From contig NZ_LDTZ01000015.1 of the NCBI RefSeq assembly GCF_001186365.1, positions 434,001 to 498,000 of the forward strand: a DNA stretch of 64,000 nt, in the 5' to 3' direction. A program made the position numbers and the translations under genes. This stretch comes from Gordonia jacobaea. Its GTDB lineage: Bacteria; Actinomycetota; Actinomycetes; Mycobacteriales; Mycobacteriaceae. This document shows, piece after piece, positions 53,758-62,393 of the stretch (position 1 is its first letter; every line of letters starts with the position of its first letter). The notes under the pieces are model-generated. The model searched no databases. It saw nothing but the letters and a program-made list of their open reading frames with translations, and was not told the origin of the DNA.

Positions 53758-54270
53758 TCAGGCGCGGACGTTGACGGCCGTCTCGGGATCGACGAAGGCG
53801 TCGCTTCGCGAGAAGTCGACCAGTCCGCTACGGACGCGGTCGACGTCGTCGGAAGTGCCCATGAGCTCGAATCGGTAGAGGTACGGAACGGAGCACTTAC
53901 GGGAGATGATGTCGCCCGCGAGGCAGTACTCCTCGCCGAAGTTCGTGTTCCCCGCGGCAATGACGCCACGGATCAGCGAACGATTGTGTGTGTTGTTTAG
54001 GAATTTGATGACCTGCTTCGGCACGAAACCGTTGCTTCCCGTCGACGACGGTTTGCCGCCACCGTAGGTGGGACAGATCAGGACGTAGGGCTCGTCGACC
54101 TCGAACACGGCACCCCCTCGCCGCTCGCCGTCGAGGACCGGGATGCGCGCGACGCGCATTCCCAGCTTCTCGACAAACCGATGGGTGTTCTCCGACACCG
54201 ATGAGAAGTAGACGATCAGCGGTGACTCGAGAGACGTGTGCGGACTAAGAGATGGTGCTGTGAGAGACAT
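53758..54270 (-). CDS. nrdI: flavodoxin-like protein NrdI
   Basis: Protein of 170 aa. The FMN phosphate loop is [31 protein letters not shown] and the [16 protein letters not shown] loop are typical NrdI features. It generates the oxidant that assembles the dimanganese-tyrosyl radical of NrdF. It lies between nrdH (38-bp gap) and nrdE (84-bp gap) in the operon. Confidence 0.95.
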   Translation of the reverse strand: MSLTAPSLSPHTSLESPLIVYFSSVSENTHRFVEKLGMRVARIPVLDGERRGGAVFEVDEPYVLICPTYGGGKPSSTGSNGFVPKQVIKFLNNTHNRSLIRGVIAAGNTNFGEEYCLAGDIISRKCSVPYLYRFELMGTSDDVDRVRSGLVDFSRSDAFVDPETAVNVRA

Positions 54271-54308
54271 TCGATCCGGCTTCCCCTTCGGATCGTGATG
54301 CGGAGGCT

Positions 54309-54542
54309 TCAGGCTGCGCGTGTTGCCAGAGCTTTGATGCGATCGAGACGGAAGCCCGACCAGTGCTCATCGTCGGCGACGACGACGGGGGCCTGCAGGT
54401 AACCGAGAGCCATGACGTAATCGCGAGCGTCTGCATCCTGGGTGATGTCGACGACCTCGTACTCGATCCCCTGCTTGTCGAGAGCCTTGTAGGTGGCATT
54501 GCACTGCACGCAGGCCGGCTTGGTGTAGACGGTGATGGCCAT
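54309..54542 (-). CDS. nrdH: NrdH-redoxin
   Basis: Protein of 77 aa, a glutaredoxin-like redoxin. The active site is CVQC (residues 11-14); WSGFRLDRI matches the C-terminal NrdH motif WSGFRPD. It passes electrons from thioredoxin reductase to NrdE. It is the first gene of nrdHIEF; two NrdR-like boxes lie about 140-190 bp upstream. Confidence 0.95.
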   Translation of the reverse strand: MAITVYTKPACVQCNATYKALDKQGIEYEVVDITQDADARDYVMALGYLQAPVVVADDEHWSGFRLDRIKALATRAA

Positions 54543-54682
54543 CAGATTGCTCCTCGGTCGTGGTGACGTCGTACTGCCTCAGGTGATTCTCCAGTGTGAA
54601 GATAGTGATCTGGGTCACCGACCTCACCGCCGTCGCTGAGGGTTACAAGCGATCCCCGTCGTCGGCCTTGCTGGTGTCCCAA

Positions 54683-54730
54683 ACACTACACCTTGTGTCT
54701 GACATTTGGTTGCACCACTAGAGCTTGTAA
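54683..54730 (-). promoter_or_regulatory. tandem NrdR boxes upstream of nrdHIEF
   Basis: Box 1 ACACTACACCTTGTGT (54683-54698) and box 2 CCACTAGAGCTTGTAA (54715-54730) share 12 of 16 positions, including CACTA and CTTGT. Their starts are 32 bp apart, three helical turns, the spacing known for paired NrdR sites. NrdR with dATP would repress the operon. The rest of the 340-bp gap 54543-54882 holds the nrdH leader and the terminator at 54803. Confidence 0.75.
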
Positions 54731-54802
54731 TCACATTGATGAAAGTCGCAGGTCGCGGGCCTACACGATCGTGAACTCCGGCGTGTCGCCTCGCGAAACG
54801 CA

Positions 54803-54858
54803 ACGGCCGCCCTGGTCGGGACTCACACATTTGTGATTCTTCCGACACGGGCGGCCGT
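54803..54858 (-). terminator. hairpin terminator downstream of the FMN reductase gene
   Basis: ACGGCCGCCC and GGGCGGCCGT form a perfect 10-bp stem; inside it TCGG/CCGA and CACA/TGTG extend the structure. It lies 24 bp after the stop of the FMN reductase gene; the following minus-strand sequence contains GTTTCG. Confidence 0.7.
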
Positions 54859-54882
54859 CACAGACTCTCGCCGATCAGCACC

Positions 54883-55476
54883 TCATACAGCTACGGCAAC
54901 CTCGGATCCCAGTACCCGCACGGCGTCGACGGCCCCGTCGATGACCTCGGCGGGAAGTCGGCCCGAGTCGCCGAGCTGGCTTCCGGATACTCCGAACTCC
55001 ACCTCCTCGACGACCTGCCCACCCGCGATCTTCACCGACTTGCGAATGTCCTCACGCGACCACGCGCCCCCGAAGCGCCCCAGCGCCACCCCGATGACAC
55101 CGACCGGCTTACCGGTCAGCGCGCCCGAACCGTAAGGCCGGGACAGCCAGTCGATGGCGTTCTTCAGCACCGCGGGAGCCGACCCGTTGTACTCGGGCGT
55201 GACGATCAATACGGCATCCGCGGCGGCGACCCGCTCCCGGAGCGCGACGACCTCGGGATCGAGTACGCCATCGCCCGAACCCGGCGCGTAGTCGATGTCT
55301 TCGTTGTAGAACGGCACACGACCGATGTTGTCGACAACCGAGAACTCGATGCCCGCGGGGGCCTTGTCGACGACGGACTCAGCGAGCTGCCTGTTGATCG
55401 ACGCCGACCTCAGGCTGCCGACCAACACCGCGACCGTGACGTTGGCGTTCTGTGCTGTGATGTCGTGATCTGGCAC
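54883..55476 (-). CDS. NADPH-dependent FMN reductase family protein
   Basis: Protein of 197 aa, flavodoxin-like fold. VAVLVGSLRSASINRQLAE holds the FMN phosphate loop; LIVTPEYNGSAPAVLKNAIDWLSRP is the family signature. It probably reduces quinones, azo compounds or chromate with NADPH. The GTG at 55476 has GGAG 8 nt upstream; an ATG six codons earlier is possible. Divergent from a TetR gene with two strong operator dyads between them, so expression is likely inducible by a toxic or redox-active compound. Confidence 0.88.
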   Translation of the reverse strand: MPDHDITAQNANVTVAVLVGSLRSASINRQLAESVVDKAPAGIEFSVVDNIGRVPFYNEDIDYAPGSGDGVLDPEVVALRERVAAADAVLIVTPEYNGSAPAVLKNAIDWLSRPYGSGALTGKPVGVIGVALGRFGGAWSREDIRKSVKIAGGQVVEEVEFGVSGSQLGDSGRLPAEVIDGAVDAVRVLGSEVAVAV

Positions 55477-55517
55477 GAGACTTCTCCTTTCCATGGCGTT
55501 ACACTTGCTTGGTAAAC

Positions 55518-55566
55518 CGGACCGCGGTCCGATTTGTTCCACCAGATTCGATCCGCAGTGCGGATC
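55518..55566. promoter_or_regulatory. two TetR-type operators between the FMN reductase and TetR genes
   Basis: Site 1: CGGACCGCGGTCCG (55518-55531), a perfect 14-bp palindrome. Site 2: GATCCGCA-G-TGCGGATC (55550-55566), perfect 8-bp arms. Centres are about 33 bp apart. They occupy the 112-bp divergent promoter region. Confidence 0.75.
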
Positions 55567-55588
55567 CGTCAACCGTTAGGCTCATCAC

Positions 55589-56218
55589 ATGCGTAAAGAG
55601 GTCGAGGGAGGACCACGGTCACTGCAGTTGACCCAACCCGACAGCGTCGAACGCGCTGACGCGGCACGTAATCGGCGATTGCTGCTCGCCGCAGCGAAGA
55701 ACCTCATCGACAACCACGGCGCCGCCGCGGTCACCATGGATGCGGTCGCGCGCGAGGCAGGCGTCGGCAAGGGCACCGTGTTCCGGCGGTTCGGTAGCCG
55801 AACCGGGTTGATGTTCGCCCTCCTCGACCACTCCGAATCGGAGCTACAGCAGTCCTACCTCTCGGGCCCCGCACCACTCGGACCGGGCGCCGCTCCCCTC
55901 GAACGCCTCCTCGCCTACGGTGCCGCGCGGTTGAAGATGAACGCGGCTCACCTCGACATCCTGCTCGAGGCAGATCTACCGGGGACCGAGTTCTGGAGCC
56001 ATCCCGTCTCCCAGGCATCGAGCATGCACGTCCAGATCCTGCTGCGGCAGTTGGGTTTCCCGGATCCCGTCGAGGTGACGGCGATCGCCCTGTTGACTCC
56101 GCTCGGCGCCACCGCCGTCAAGCACCTGACCGAGGTCGTCGGCCTCGACCTCGAGACGATCATCACGCAGTGGCAAACGATGGTGACCTCGATGGTCGGC
56201 GGCTTGCCAGTGCGCTGA
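55589..56218 (+). CDS. TetR-family transcriptional regulator
   Basis: Protein of 209 aa. The DNA-binding domain is LLLAAAKNLIDNHGAAAVTMDAVAREAGVGKGTVFRRFGSRTGL (about residues 30-73). A ligand-binding domain follows. It most likely represses itself and the divergent FMN reductase gene from the palindromes at 55518 and 55550. The HpxO gene begins 85 bp downstream on the same strand and may share its transcript. Confidence 0.9.
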   Translation: MRKEVEGGPRSLQLTQPDSVERADAARNRRLLLAAAKNLIDNHGAAAVTMDAVAREAGVGKGTVFRRFGSRTGLMFALLDHSESELQQSYLSGPAPLGPGAAPLERLLAYGAARLKMNAAHLDILLEADLPGTEFWSHPVSQASSMHVQILLRQLGFPDPVEVTAIALLTPLGATAVKHLTEVVGLDLETIITQWQTMVTSMVGGLPVR

Positions 56219-56303
56219 CGATCACACGCCGCCACACAATCGACCTCGCCGCGCGCGACGCCACGATCGGCCCTAGCCTGTTCATGGTGGAAGGGAAGAC
56301 AAC

Positions 56304-57461
56304 GTGAAGGCAGTCATCATCGGTGCAGGCATGGGCGGCATGAGCGCCGCCATCGCCCTGAAGCAACTCGGATTCGACGTCGAGGTCTATGAGCAGGTGA
56401 CCGAGAACAAGCCGGTCGGCGCCGCGATCTCGGTGTGGTCCAACGGCGTCAAGTGCCTCAATCACCTCGGACTCGAGGAAGAGACCGCGGCGCTCGGAGG
56501 CATCGTGGAGACCATGAGCTACATCGACGGCCACACCGGCGAGACGATGTGCCGGTTCAGCATGCAGCCGCTGATCGACGAGGTAGGCCAACGCCCCTAC
56601 CCCATCGCGCGGGCCGAGCTGCAGCTCATGCTCATGAACGCCTACGGATTCGACGACATCAACTTCGGCATGAAGATGGTGTCCGTTGCAGACGGACCTG
56701 ACGCGGCCACAGTACATTTCGCCGACGGCACCAGTGCCAGCGGCGACATCGTGATCGGTGCCGACGGCGCGAAATCGCTGACTCGCGAATATGTTCTGGG
56801 CGGTCCGGTCACGCGACGCTACGCGGGATACGTGAACTTCAACGGCCTCGTCGCCACCGATCCCGCCATCGGCCCGTCGACCGAGTGGACGACGTACGTC
56901 GGTGACGGCAAACGGGTTTCGGTCATGCCGGTCGCGGGCGACCGCTTCTACTTCTTCTTCGACGTCCCGATGCCCGAGGGGCAGCCCTTCGAGCGGGGAA
57001 CCGCCCGCGAGGTGCTCACCAAGGAATTCGACGGCTGGGCACCAGGGGTGCAGACGCTCATCGAGAAGCTCGATCCCGCAACAACGAACCGCGTCGAGAT
57101 CCTCGACCTCGACCCGTTCGACACCTGGGTCAAGGGCCGCGTGGCGGTACTCGGCGACGCCGCGCACAACACCACTCCCGACATCGGGCAGGGCGGCTGT
57201 TCGGCGATGGAAGACGCCGTGGCCTTGCAGTTCGCCTTCCGCGATCATCCCGACGACGTGTACGCCGCGCTCGACGACTACCAGGCCGCGCGTGCCGAGC
57301 GCGCGGGCGACCTCGTCCTGCGTGCCCGCAAGCGCTGCGACGTGACACACGCGAAGGACCCCGAGAAGACAGCGCAGTGGTACTCCGAACTCCGAGAAGA
57401 GGACGGCACCAACATCATTCGCGGCATCGTCGGCAACATCGTCGGCGGTCCGGTCACCTGA
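56304..57461 (+). CDS. hpxO: FAD-dependent urate hydroxylase HpxO
   Basis: Protein of 385 aa, flavoprotein monooxygenase. It aligns end to end with Klebsiella HpxO: FAD motif VIIGAGMGGMSAAIAL, PVGAAISVWSNGVKCLNHLG, WTTYVGDGKRVSVMPV and GDAAHNTTPDIGQGG. The urate-site residues R204, Y216 and D293 fall at identical positions. It converts urate to 5-hydroxyisourate with NADH and O2. No HIU hydrolase or OHCU decarboxylase gene is in the window. The start is a GTG with GGAAGGGAAG upstream. It converges on eccB. Confidence 0.9.
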   Translation: MKAVIIGAGMGGMSAAIALKQLGFDVEVYEQVTENKPVGAAISVWSNGVKCLNHLGLEEETAALGGIVETMSYIDGHTGETMCRFSMQPLIDEVGQRPYPIARAELQLMLMNAYGFDDINFGMKMVSVADGPDAATVHFADGTSASGDIVIGADGAKSLTREYVLGGPVTRRYAGYVNFNGLVATDPAIGPSTEWTTYVGDGKRVSVMPVAGDRFYFFFDVPMPEGQPFERGTAREVLTKEFDGWAPGVQTLIEKLDPATTNRVEILDLDPFDTWVKGRVAVLGDAAHNTTPDIGQGGCSAMEDAVALQFAFRDHPDDVYAALDDYQAARAERAGDLVLRARKRCDVTHAKDPEKTAQWYSELREEDGTNIIRGIVGNIVGGPVT

Positions 57462-57491
57462 GCACCCAGCAGCGGGTAACCGCGGGGCGCT

Positions 57492-59036
57492 CTAGCCGCC
57501 GGTCTGCTGCGCGCTCTCCGGCGGGTTGACCGCGATGCCTGCCGGATCGGGAGCCACGCCGTCGTGCGCGACGAGCGCGTTCTCGCGCGAGAGCGTCGGC
57601 CCCGCGACGAGCAGTGAGATCACATCCCACGGAGCGGGTGTCGGCGATGCGCCGAGTCGCAGAACCGACCCCGTCTTCGCGTCCGGCACACCGTAGCGCA
57701 CACCGGTATCGGCGACGTAGAAGCGCGATTCCGCACGCGCACTGTCTGATTCGTTGCCGGTGACCTGAACGTAGGCGCCCGACCCCGGTCGCACGTACAC
57801 CTGGTCGACGCCGGGACCCGATCCGTCGGCGCTCGCGACCCGCACCGGTTTCGACCCGTCCGGCAGCGGCAGCGAGTCCCCGACGAGAAGCGTTGTCCGA
57901 GCGGCGTCGGCGTCAGCACCGCGCACCCAGGCCCGGCACACGGTGCCCTCGCTGGGTGTGACGAGATGCGGTGTCGTCGTGGGGAAATCGGCGATCGGCA
58001 ATTCGTCGCGCATCGGTGTCGATGCGACGACGCCCGGCGCGACGGTTGCCACGGGCGCGGCGTCGTCGCGTTCCGCGAGTCGGAGAATCTCTGCCGCCGC
58101 GGCACTGATGGGCTGCACACCACCGCGCAGCACCACGTAGTACTCGACGACACCGTTGGCCGCGGATGTCTTGATGACCGAGCCGACGCGTGCGTCCCCG
58201 GCCCACAGTGAACCGACACCTGCGGGTGAACTCATTTCACCCTGCCCCGGAATGTCGGGGAGCGTCAACGGGTCGACTTCGGGAAAGGTGTTGAGTAGTC
58301 CGCGACTGATCGGCCGCGGCGTCCGGCCCTCGAGTCCCAGCGCCCGCAGCACCGGAACACTGGAGGTATCCACCTGCGCGCGAACGGGTGTCGGGTGGCC
58401 GTCACGGTCGAGTTGGTAGATCAGGAACACACCCGAGCCGTCGGTCACGTACAGGGCGTCGTCGGCGCCTGCGGCGCGGATGTCCGTCCCGAATACCGGT
58501 TCGCCCGCGACGACCGACAGCGCTCCGGCCGCCGCGCGTCCCGACCCCGCACCGATCCCCGACGTCCCATCGGCCGCACTCGCATCGATACTGTCGCATA
58601 CCGTCCACGCGGAGACGCGCGAGACCGGCAGGGCCGACGGCGCACCGGGAATGCCGAGCAGCGGACCGCGCGGGTAGCGGGCCAGCTTCTTCTCCGACGC
58701 CGACGCCGGCTTCTCGTCGCTGCCAGTGATGAGTCGTGCCGACGCCAGGTTGAATACCGGGTGCACGGTGCCGTCGATGACGACGTAGGTGCCGCCGGTT
58801 TTCGCCGCGATGATGGTCGACTTGCCAACGGAGCCTTGCGGACTGACAAGGCCCCACACCGCAAATCCCGCGAGCACGAGCACGCCGAGAACCGCCCCGA
58901 CCGCCAGCGCACGCCCCTGTGATCGCATCGGATCGTGCAACATGCGCACATCTCGACGGATCAGCGCGTGATCGAGGCGCCGCAACAGGAATCTGTATCC
59001 GTTGACCTGCGCTCTGGTGGTCAGTTGACGCGCCAT
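57492..59036 (-). CDS. eccB: type VII secretion membrane protein EccB
   Basis: Protein of 514 aa. The N-terminal signature ARQLTTRAQVNGYRFLLRR and ALIRRDVRMLHDPMRSQGRAL is clear, followed by one transmembrane helix (about 43-65) and a large extracytoplasmic part with repeat-like segments (YVVIDGTVHPVFNLASARLI, then YYVVLRGGVQPISAAAAEIL). EccB forms the core ESX complex with EccC, EccD and EccE. The ATG at 59036 has GGGGAGGGAAG upstream. It is divergent from eccE. No eccC, eccD, mycP or esx genes are in the window. Confidence 0.93.
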   Translation of the reverse strand: MARQLTTRAQVNGYRFLLRRLDHALIRRDVRMLHDPMRSQGRALAVGAVLGVLVLAGFAVWGLVSPQGSVGKSTIIAAKTGGTYVVIDGTVHPVFNLASARLITGSDEKPASASEKKLARYPRGPLLGIPGAPSALPVSRVSAWTVCDSIDASAADGTSGIGAGSGRAAAGALSVVAGEPVFGTDIRAAGADDALYVTDGSGVFLIYQLDRDGHPTPVRAQVDTSSVPVLRALGLEGRTPRPISRGLLNTFPEVDPLTLPDIPGQGEMSSPAGVGSLWAGDARVGSVIKTSAANGVVEYYVVLRGGVQPISAAAAEILRLAERDDAAPVATVAPGVVASTPMRDELPIADFPTTTPHLVTPSEGTVCRAWVRGADADAARTTLLVGDSLPLPDGSKPVRVASADGSGPGVDQVYVRPGSGAYVQVTGNESDSARAESRFYVADTGVRYGVPDAKTGSVLRLGASPTPAPWDVISLLVAGPTLSRENALVAHDGVAPDPAGIAVNPPESAQQTGG

Positions 59037-59143
59037 CGCTTCCCTCCCCCACTTCGTCACCCGCGCACTCCCGCGGCACCGCCTGTGTCAGGGGACTTCT
59101 CACGTGACACGTAGCGGCACAACGTCGCGACGGCTGGCCGGCG

Positions 59144-59162
59144 CGGTAGTAGCCTAACCGAA
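59144..59162 (-). promoter_or_regulatory. IdeR-like half-site and -10 in the eccB/eccE divergent region
   Basis: On the minus strand the region reads TTCGGTTAGGCTACTACCG. GGTTAGGCTA matches one half of the IdeR box fully; the other half does not. It also contains the -10-like TAGGCT. The rest of the 288-bp gap 59037-59324 shows TATATG near 59269 as a possible -10 for eccE and no other clear site. Confidence 0.3.
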
Positions 59163-59324
59163 CCAGACCCGCGCAAAACCGACAATCCGACGTTGCACCT
59201 CGCCTGTGGACAACGCACGATTCGACGCACAGCGGCGCGGAAAACGCTCTACTACTGGGTGATACGTATATGGGGCCGCCGGTGCGCGGGCTGGTACCGG
59301 GTGTGGCGAGAGGGGAGCAGGTAC

Positions 59325-61076
59325 ATGGCGTTCGACACGGGGCCGTCCGCACGATCACGGCTACCCGGATTCGCGACACTGGTCGGGATCGAGGCGCTGC
59401 TGGCAGCCGGGTTCGTCGGCTGGTGGGTCGCGGGCGGCCGAGCGGGGGTCGCCGCACTCGGCGTGGCAGCGCTCGTGGCGTTGACGCTTGTCCCGATAAC
59501 AGGCCGACAGTCTCTGGCGGGCAACATGATCCGTCGGCTCGGCTTCTACTGGTCCCGAGCCAGACGTCGACTCCCCGAACTCGCACCCGCCCCATTCGAC
59601 GTACCGACATCTGGTCGCCGACAGCGCGTCTCGCCGACTGGTCTATCCACAGAAGATGGCCCTCTCGGTGTCCGCTGGGCAGGGGGCACGATGATCACCG
59701 TCCTGAGGGTCTCCCCCGCACGCTGCACCCCGACGTTCCTGTCCCCCTTCGGCTGCGAAACGGCAGAACCAGAGCTGCCGCTGGCGACACTCGCCGGGTG
59801 CATCAACCCCTTCGACATCCCTCTCTCGTCGATCGACGTGATCAGTCACGGTGTCCGAGTCGGCGGAGCGGGACAAGCGGCCGCTATCTACGAACGCACC
59901 CTCGGCCCGCTTCCCGCGACGACGCACCGCAGCACCTTCGTCGTCCTGCGACTCGATCCAACCCAATGCCCCAGCGCGGTTGCCCGCCGCGGCGGAGGCG
60001 CGACCGGCGCGCTGCGGACCGCGACCATCACCACGCGGCGGGTGGCGCGTCGACTTCGCGAATGCGGCCTCGTCGCCACCCCGCTCACCGCAGGCGAGAT
60101 GGATTCGCTCACAACGCAATTGACGCATGGCTCGGAGCTGAGCTCGATGAGAGAAGGATGGTCGCAGGTCATGGCGGGACGAATCCGCTTCCGCACCGCG
60201 ACCATCGACCCCCGCGAGCTACCGCGCGTATTCGGTACGGCCTGCCCGGCAGCGCTCGCGACGACGCTCACCCTCACTCTTTCCCACGGACAGGACGGCA
60301 ACCTCCGGGTGCGCGCGCTCATGCGCGTCGACGACGTCCCGGACGCCGGACGCGTCGTCGACACCTGGCCGACAGGGGCGACCCCGCTCGACGGACGGCA
60401 GTTCGACGCCCTCGCGGCGTCGCTTCCCTATGCCGCCGCGCATCGGGTGCACCGCGGACTGCACGCGACGTCGGGCGCACAGGCACACGCCCTGCTCGGC
60501 GCTCTGCGGATTCAGGTGAGTGGCTGCGGCCAATTGATCGGCGCCGATCACACCGGTCGTGCCGTCACCTCGCGACTGTTCGGCCCCGGCATATCAGAGG
60601 TCTCCCTGGTCGGCGATACACGCCTTGCCGCACAGGTCGTGCTGCGGATCGTCGCGACCGGAGGCCGAGTCGTGGTGCACACCTCGCGTCCGGATGGATG
60701 GCAGCACCTCGTCGCGCGCGTCGGCGATCATCGAGTCCTGACATTCGCCGACCCCCACGGTGGTCGTGACGGCGGCGGCCGGATTCACCTCTTCGACGGT
60801 GTCGCGCCACGCCCCGTGTCGGCGGGTACGACAAGGATCGTCGTCACCCACGATCAGGGGTCGGACAACGAATCTGCCACTACTGCAATCGAATTGAACA
60901 CGGTCGAAGTGAGACAAGATCGGACACAACCGCACGACGTGACGCTGCGAACATCCGATGCCTGCGTCCGCGTCACGATGGTCGCGACGCCGGAGGAGTC
61001 GAGCTTCACCGGCCCGCTGCCCGTGCAGCCGATGCCCTACCCCGGCCGTCCCGAACGGTCCGGACTACTTGTCTGA
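59325..61076 (+). CDS. eccE: type VII secretion protein EccE
   Basis: Protein of 583 aa. Two transmembrane helices lie at about residues 16-37 and 40-58, then a basic segment (GFYWSRARRRLPEL), then a long cytosolic or peripheral domain including GPLGVRWAGGTMITVLRVSP and SSIDVISHGVR as in EccE proteins. EccE sits at the edge of ESX complexes; ESX-4 of M. tuberculosis lacks it. GGGGAGCAGG precedes the ATG. Divergent from eccB and convergent with manA. Confidence 0.88.
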   Translation: MAFDTGPSARSRLPGFATLVGIEALLAAGFVGWWVAGGRAGVAALGVAALVALTLVPITGRQSLAGNMIRRLGFYWSRARRRLPELAPAPFDVPTSGRRQRVSPTGLSTEDGPLGVRWAGGTMITVLRVSPARCTPTFLSPFGCETAEPELPLATLAGCINPFDIPLSSIDVISHGVRVGGAGQAAAIYERTLGPLPATTHRSTFVVLRLDPTQCPSAVARRGGGATGALRTATITTRRVARRLRECGLVATPLTAGEMDSLTTQLTHGSELSSMREGWSQVMAGRIRFRTATIDPRELPRVFGTACPAALATTLTLTLSHGQDGNLRVRALMRVDDVPDAGRVVDTWPTGATPLDGRQFDALAASLPYAAAHRVHRGLHATSGAQAHALLGALRIQVSGCGQLIGADHTGRAVTSRLFGPGISEVSLVGDTRLAAQVVLRIVATGGRVVVHTSRPDGWQHLVARVGDHRVLTFADPHGGRDGGGRIHLFDGVAPRPVSAGTTRIVVTHDQGSDNESATTAIELNTVEVRQDRTQPHDVTLRTSDACVRVTMVATPEESSFTGPLPVQPMPYPGRPERSGLLV

Positions 61077-61105
61077 GAACAGCTTCGCGTCGGGCAGCGG
61101 TTAGT

Positions 61106-61134
61106 GCCGCAGCTATCCGCGCCGCAGCTATTCC
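61106..61134. repeat. tandem 15-bp duplication at the 3' end of manA
   Basis: GCCGCAGCTATCC and GCCGCAGCTATTC occur with a 15-bp period. The second copy covers the manA stop codon. Confidence 0.7.
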
Positions 61135-62393
61135 TCCGCGAACGACCCCGCGGGGTCGTTGACCGGAACTCGTGCGCGGAAGAACAGCGCCCGACTCGAC
61201 GACGCTCGCACGACGACATCCGGGTCATCGTCGGGAATCCACGCCGCGTAACCCGACGGGACCGACAGTGGCGTGTCGCCCGGCAGCCGTGCCTCGATGG
61301 TTCCCCCGAGCGCGGCAAGGATCTGCGGACCGGGCATGTCGAAGCAGATCGACGACGGTTGGTGAAGGCCCGTACCCTCCAACTCGACACGCGAGAGCCG
61401 GAATTCGGGCGCAGGCGTCAAGTAGATCCGCTCGGTGCCGACGGTGCGGATTCTCGGCTTGAGATCGTCGGCGTCGACCGGGGTGAAGTCGAGGACGCGG
61501 AGCAGCTCGGGCACGTCGATGTGTTTGGGGGTGAGGCCACCACGCAGCACGTTGTCGGAGTTGGCCATGATCTCCACTCCGGTACCGCTCAGGTAGGCGT
61601 GGAGTACCCCGGCGGGCAGGTACAGTCCTTCGGTTGGCGAGAGGTGAATCCGGTTGAGCAGCAACGACGCGAGGACACCCGGGTCGTTGGGGTAGATCTC
61701 GCCGAGCTCGAGTGCCGTACGCAGTTCCGGGCCGAACCGCGATCCCGCGTTCAGCGCATCGACCGCTCCCGCGAGTACGGCGGGAACCACGGTGCGCAAC
61801 CGTGATTCGGGCAAGGTGAGCCACGTGGTGAACACCGCGCGCAGCCCTTCGGCGTCCGGTTGGCCTGCCAGCAATCCCAGGTACGGGTCGAGCTCCGAGA
61901 CCTGCAGTTCGCGCAATAAGTCGATCGTCTGCGCCGGATCGCGGAAACCGGCCAGCGCGTCGAACTCGGAGATGGCGACGATCAGCTCGGGCTTGTGCGA
62001 GGCATCCTTGTAGTTGCGCGTCGGCGCATCGATGGGTATCCCGGCGGCCTCTTCACGCTCAAATCCTTCACGGGCCTGCTCAGCACTGGGGTGAGCCTGC
62101 AGCGACAACGGTTCGTCGGCGGCAAGTACCTTGAGCAAGAAGGGAAGTCGGTTGCCGTACCGATCTGTTGTCGCGGCACCGAGCGCCTGCTGCGGATCGT
62201 CGTCGATCACGTCGAGCAGCGTGCCATCCGGCCCGCCGTCGGCGCCGAGGACCGTTGCAGGCCCCTCCGCGTGCGCGCCGAACCAGAGTTCTGCCTCCGG
62301 ATGCGGCGAGGGAACCGGCTTCTGACGCAGCGACGCGATAGCCGTTCTCGACCCCCAGGCGTAGGGGCGGACCACCCCGTCGAGCAGTTTCAT
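61128..62393 (-). CDS. manA: mannose-6-phosphate isomerase, class I
   Basis: Protein of 421 aa. Zinc and active-site segments: PHPEAELWFGAHAEGPA, LSLQAHPSAEQA, ASHKPELIVAISEFDALAGFR, GLYLPAGVLHAYLSGTGVEIMANSDNVLRGGLTPKH. It interconverts mannose-6-P and fructose-6-P, feeding GDP-mannose for cell-envelope mannans. Its ATG overlaps the stop of the TobH-like gene (TGATG). It corresponds to Rv3255c. Confidence 0.95.
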   Translation of the reverse strand: MKLLDGVVRPYAWGSRTAIASLRQKPVPSPHPEAELWFGAHAEGPATVLGADGGPDGTLLDVIDDDPQQALGAATTDRYGNRLPFLLKVLAADEPLSLQAHPSAEQAREGFEREEAAGIPIDAPTRNYKDASHKPELIVAISEFDALAGFRDPAQTIDLLRELQVSELDPYLGLLAGQPDAEGLRAVFTTWLTLPESRLRTVVPAVLAGAVDALNAGSRFGPELRTALELGEIYPNDPGVLASLLLNRIHLSPTEGLYLPAGVLHAYLSGTGVEIMANSDNVLRGGLTPKHIDVPELLRVLDFTPVDADDLKPRIRTVGTERIYLTPAPEFRLSRVELEGTGLHQPSSICFDMPGPQILAALGGTIEARLPGDTPLSVPSGYAAWIPDDDPDVVVRASSSRALFFRARVPVNDPAGSFAEE

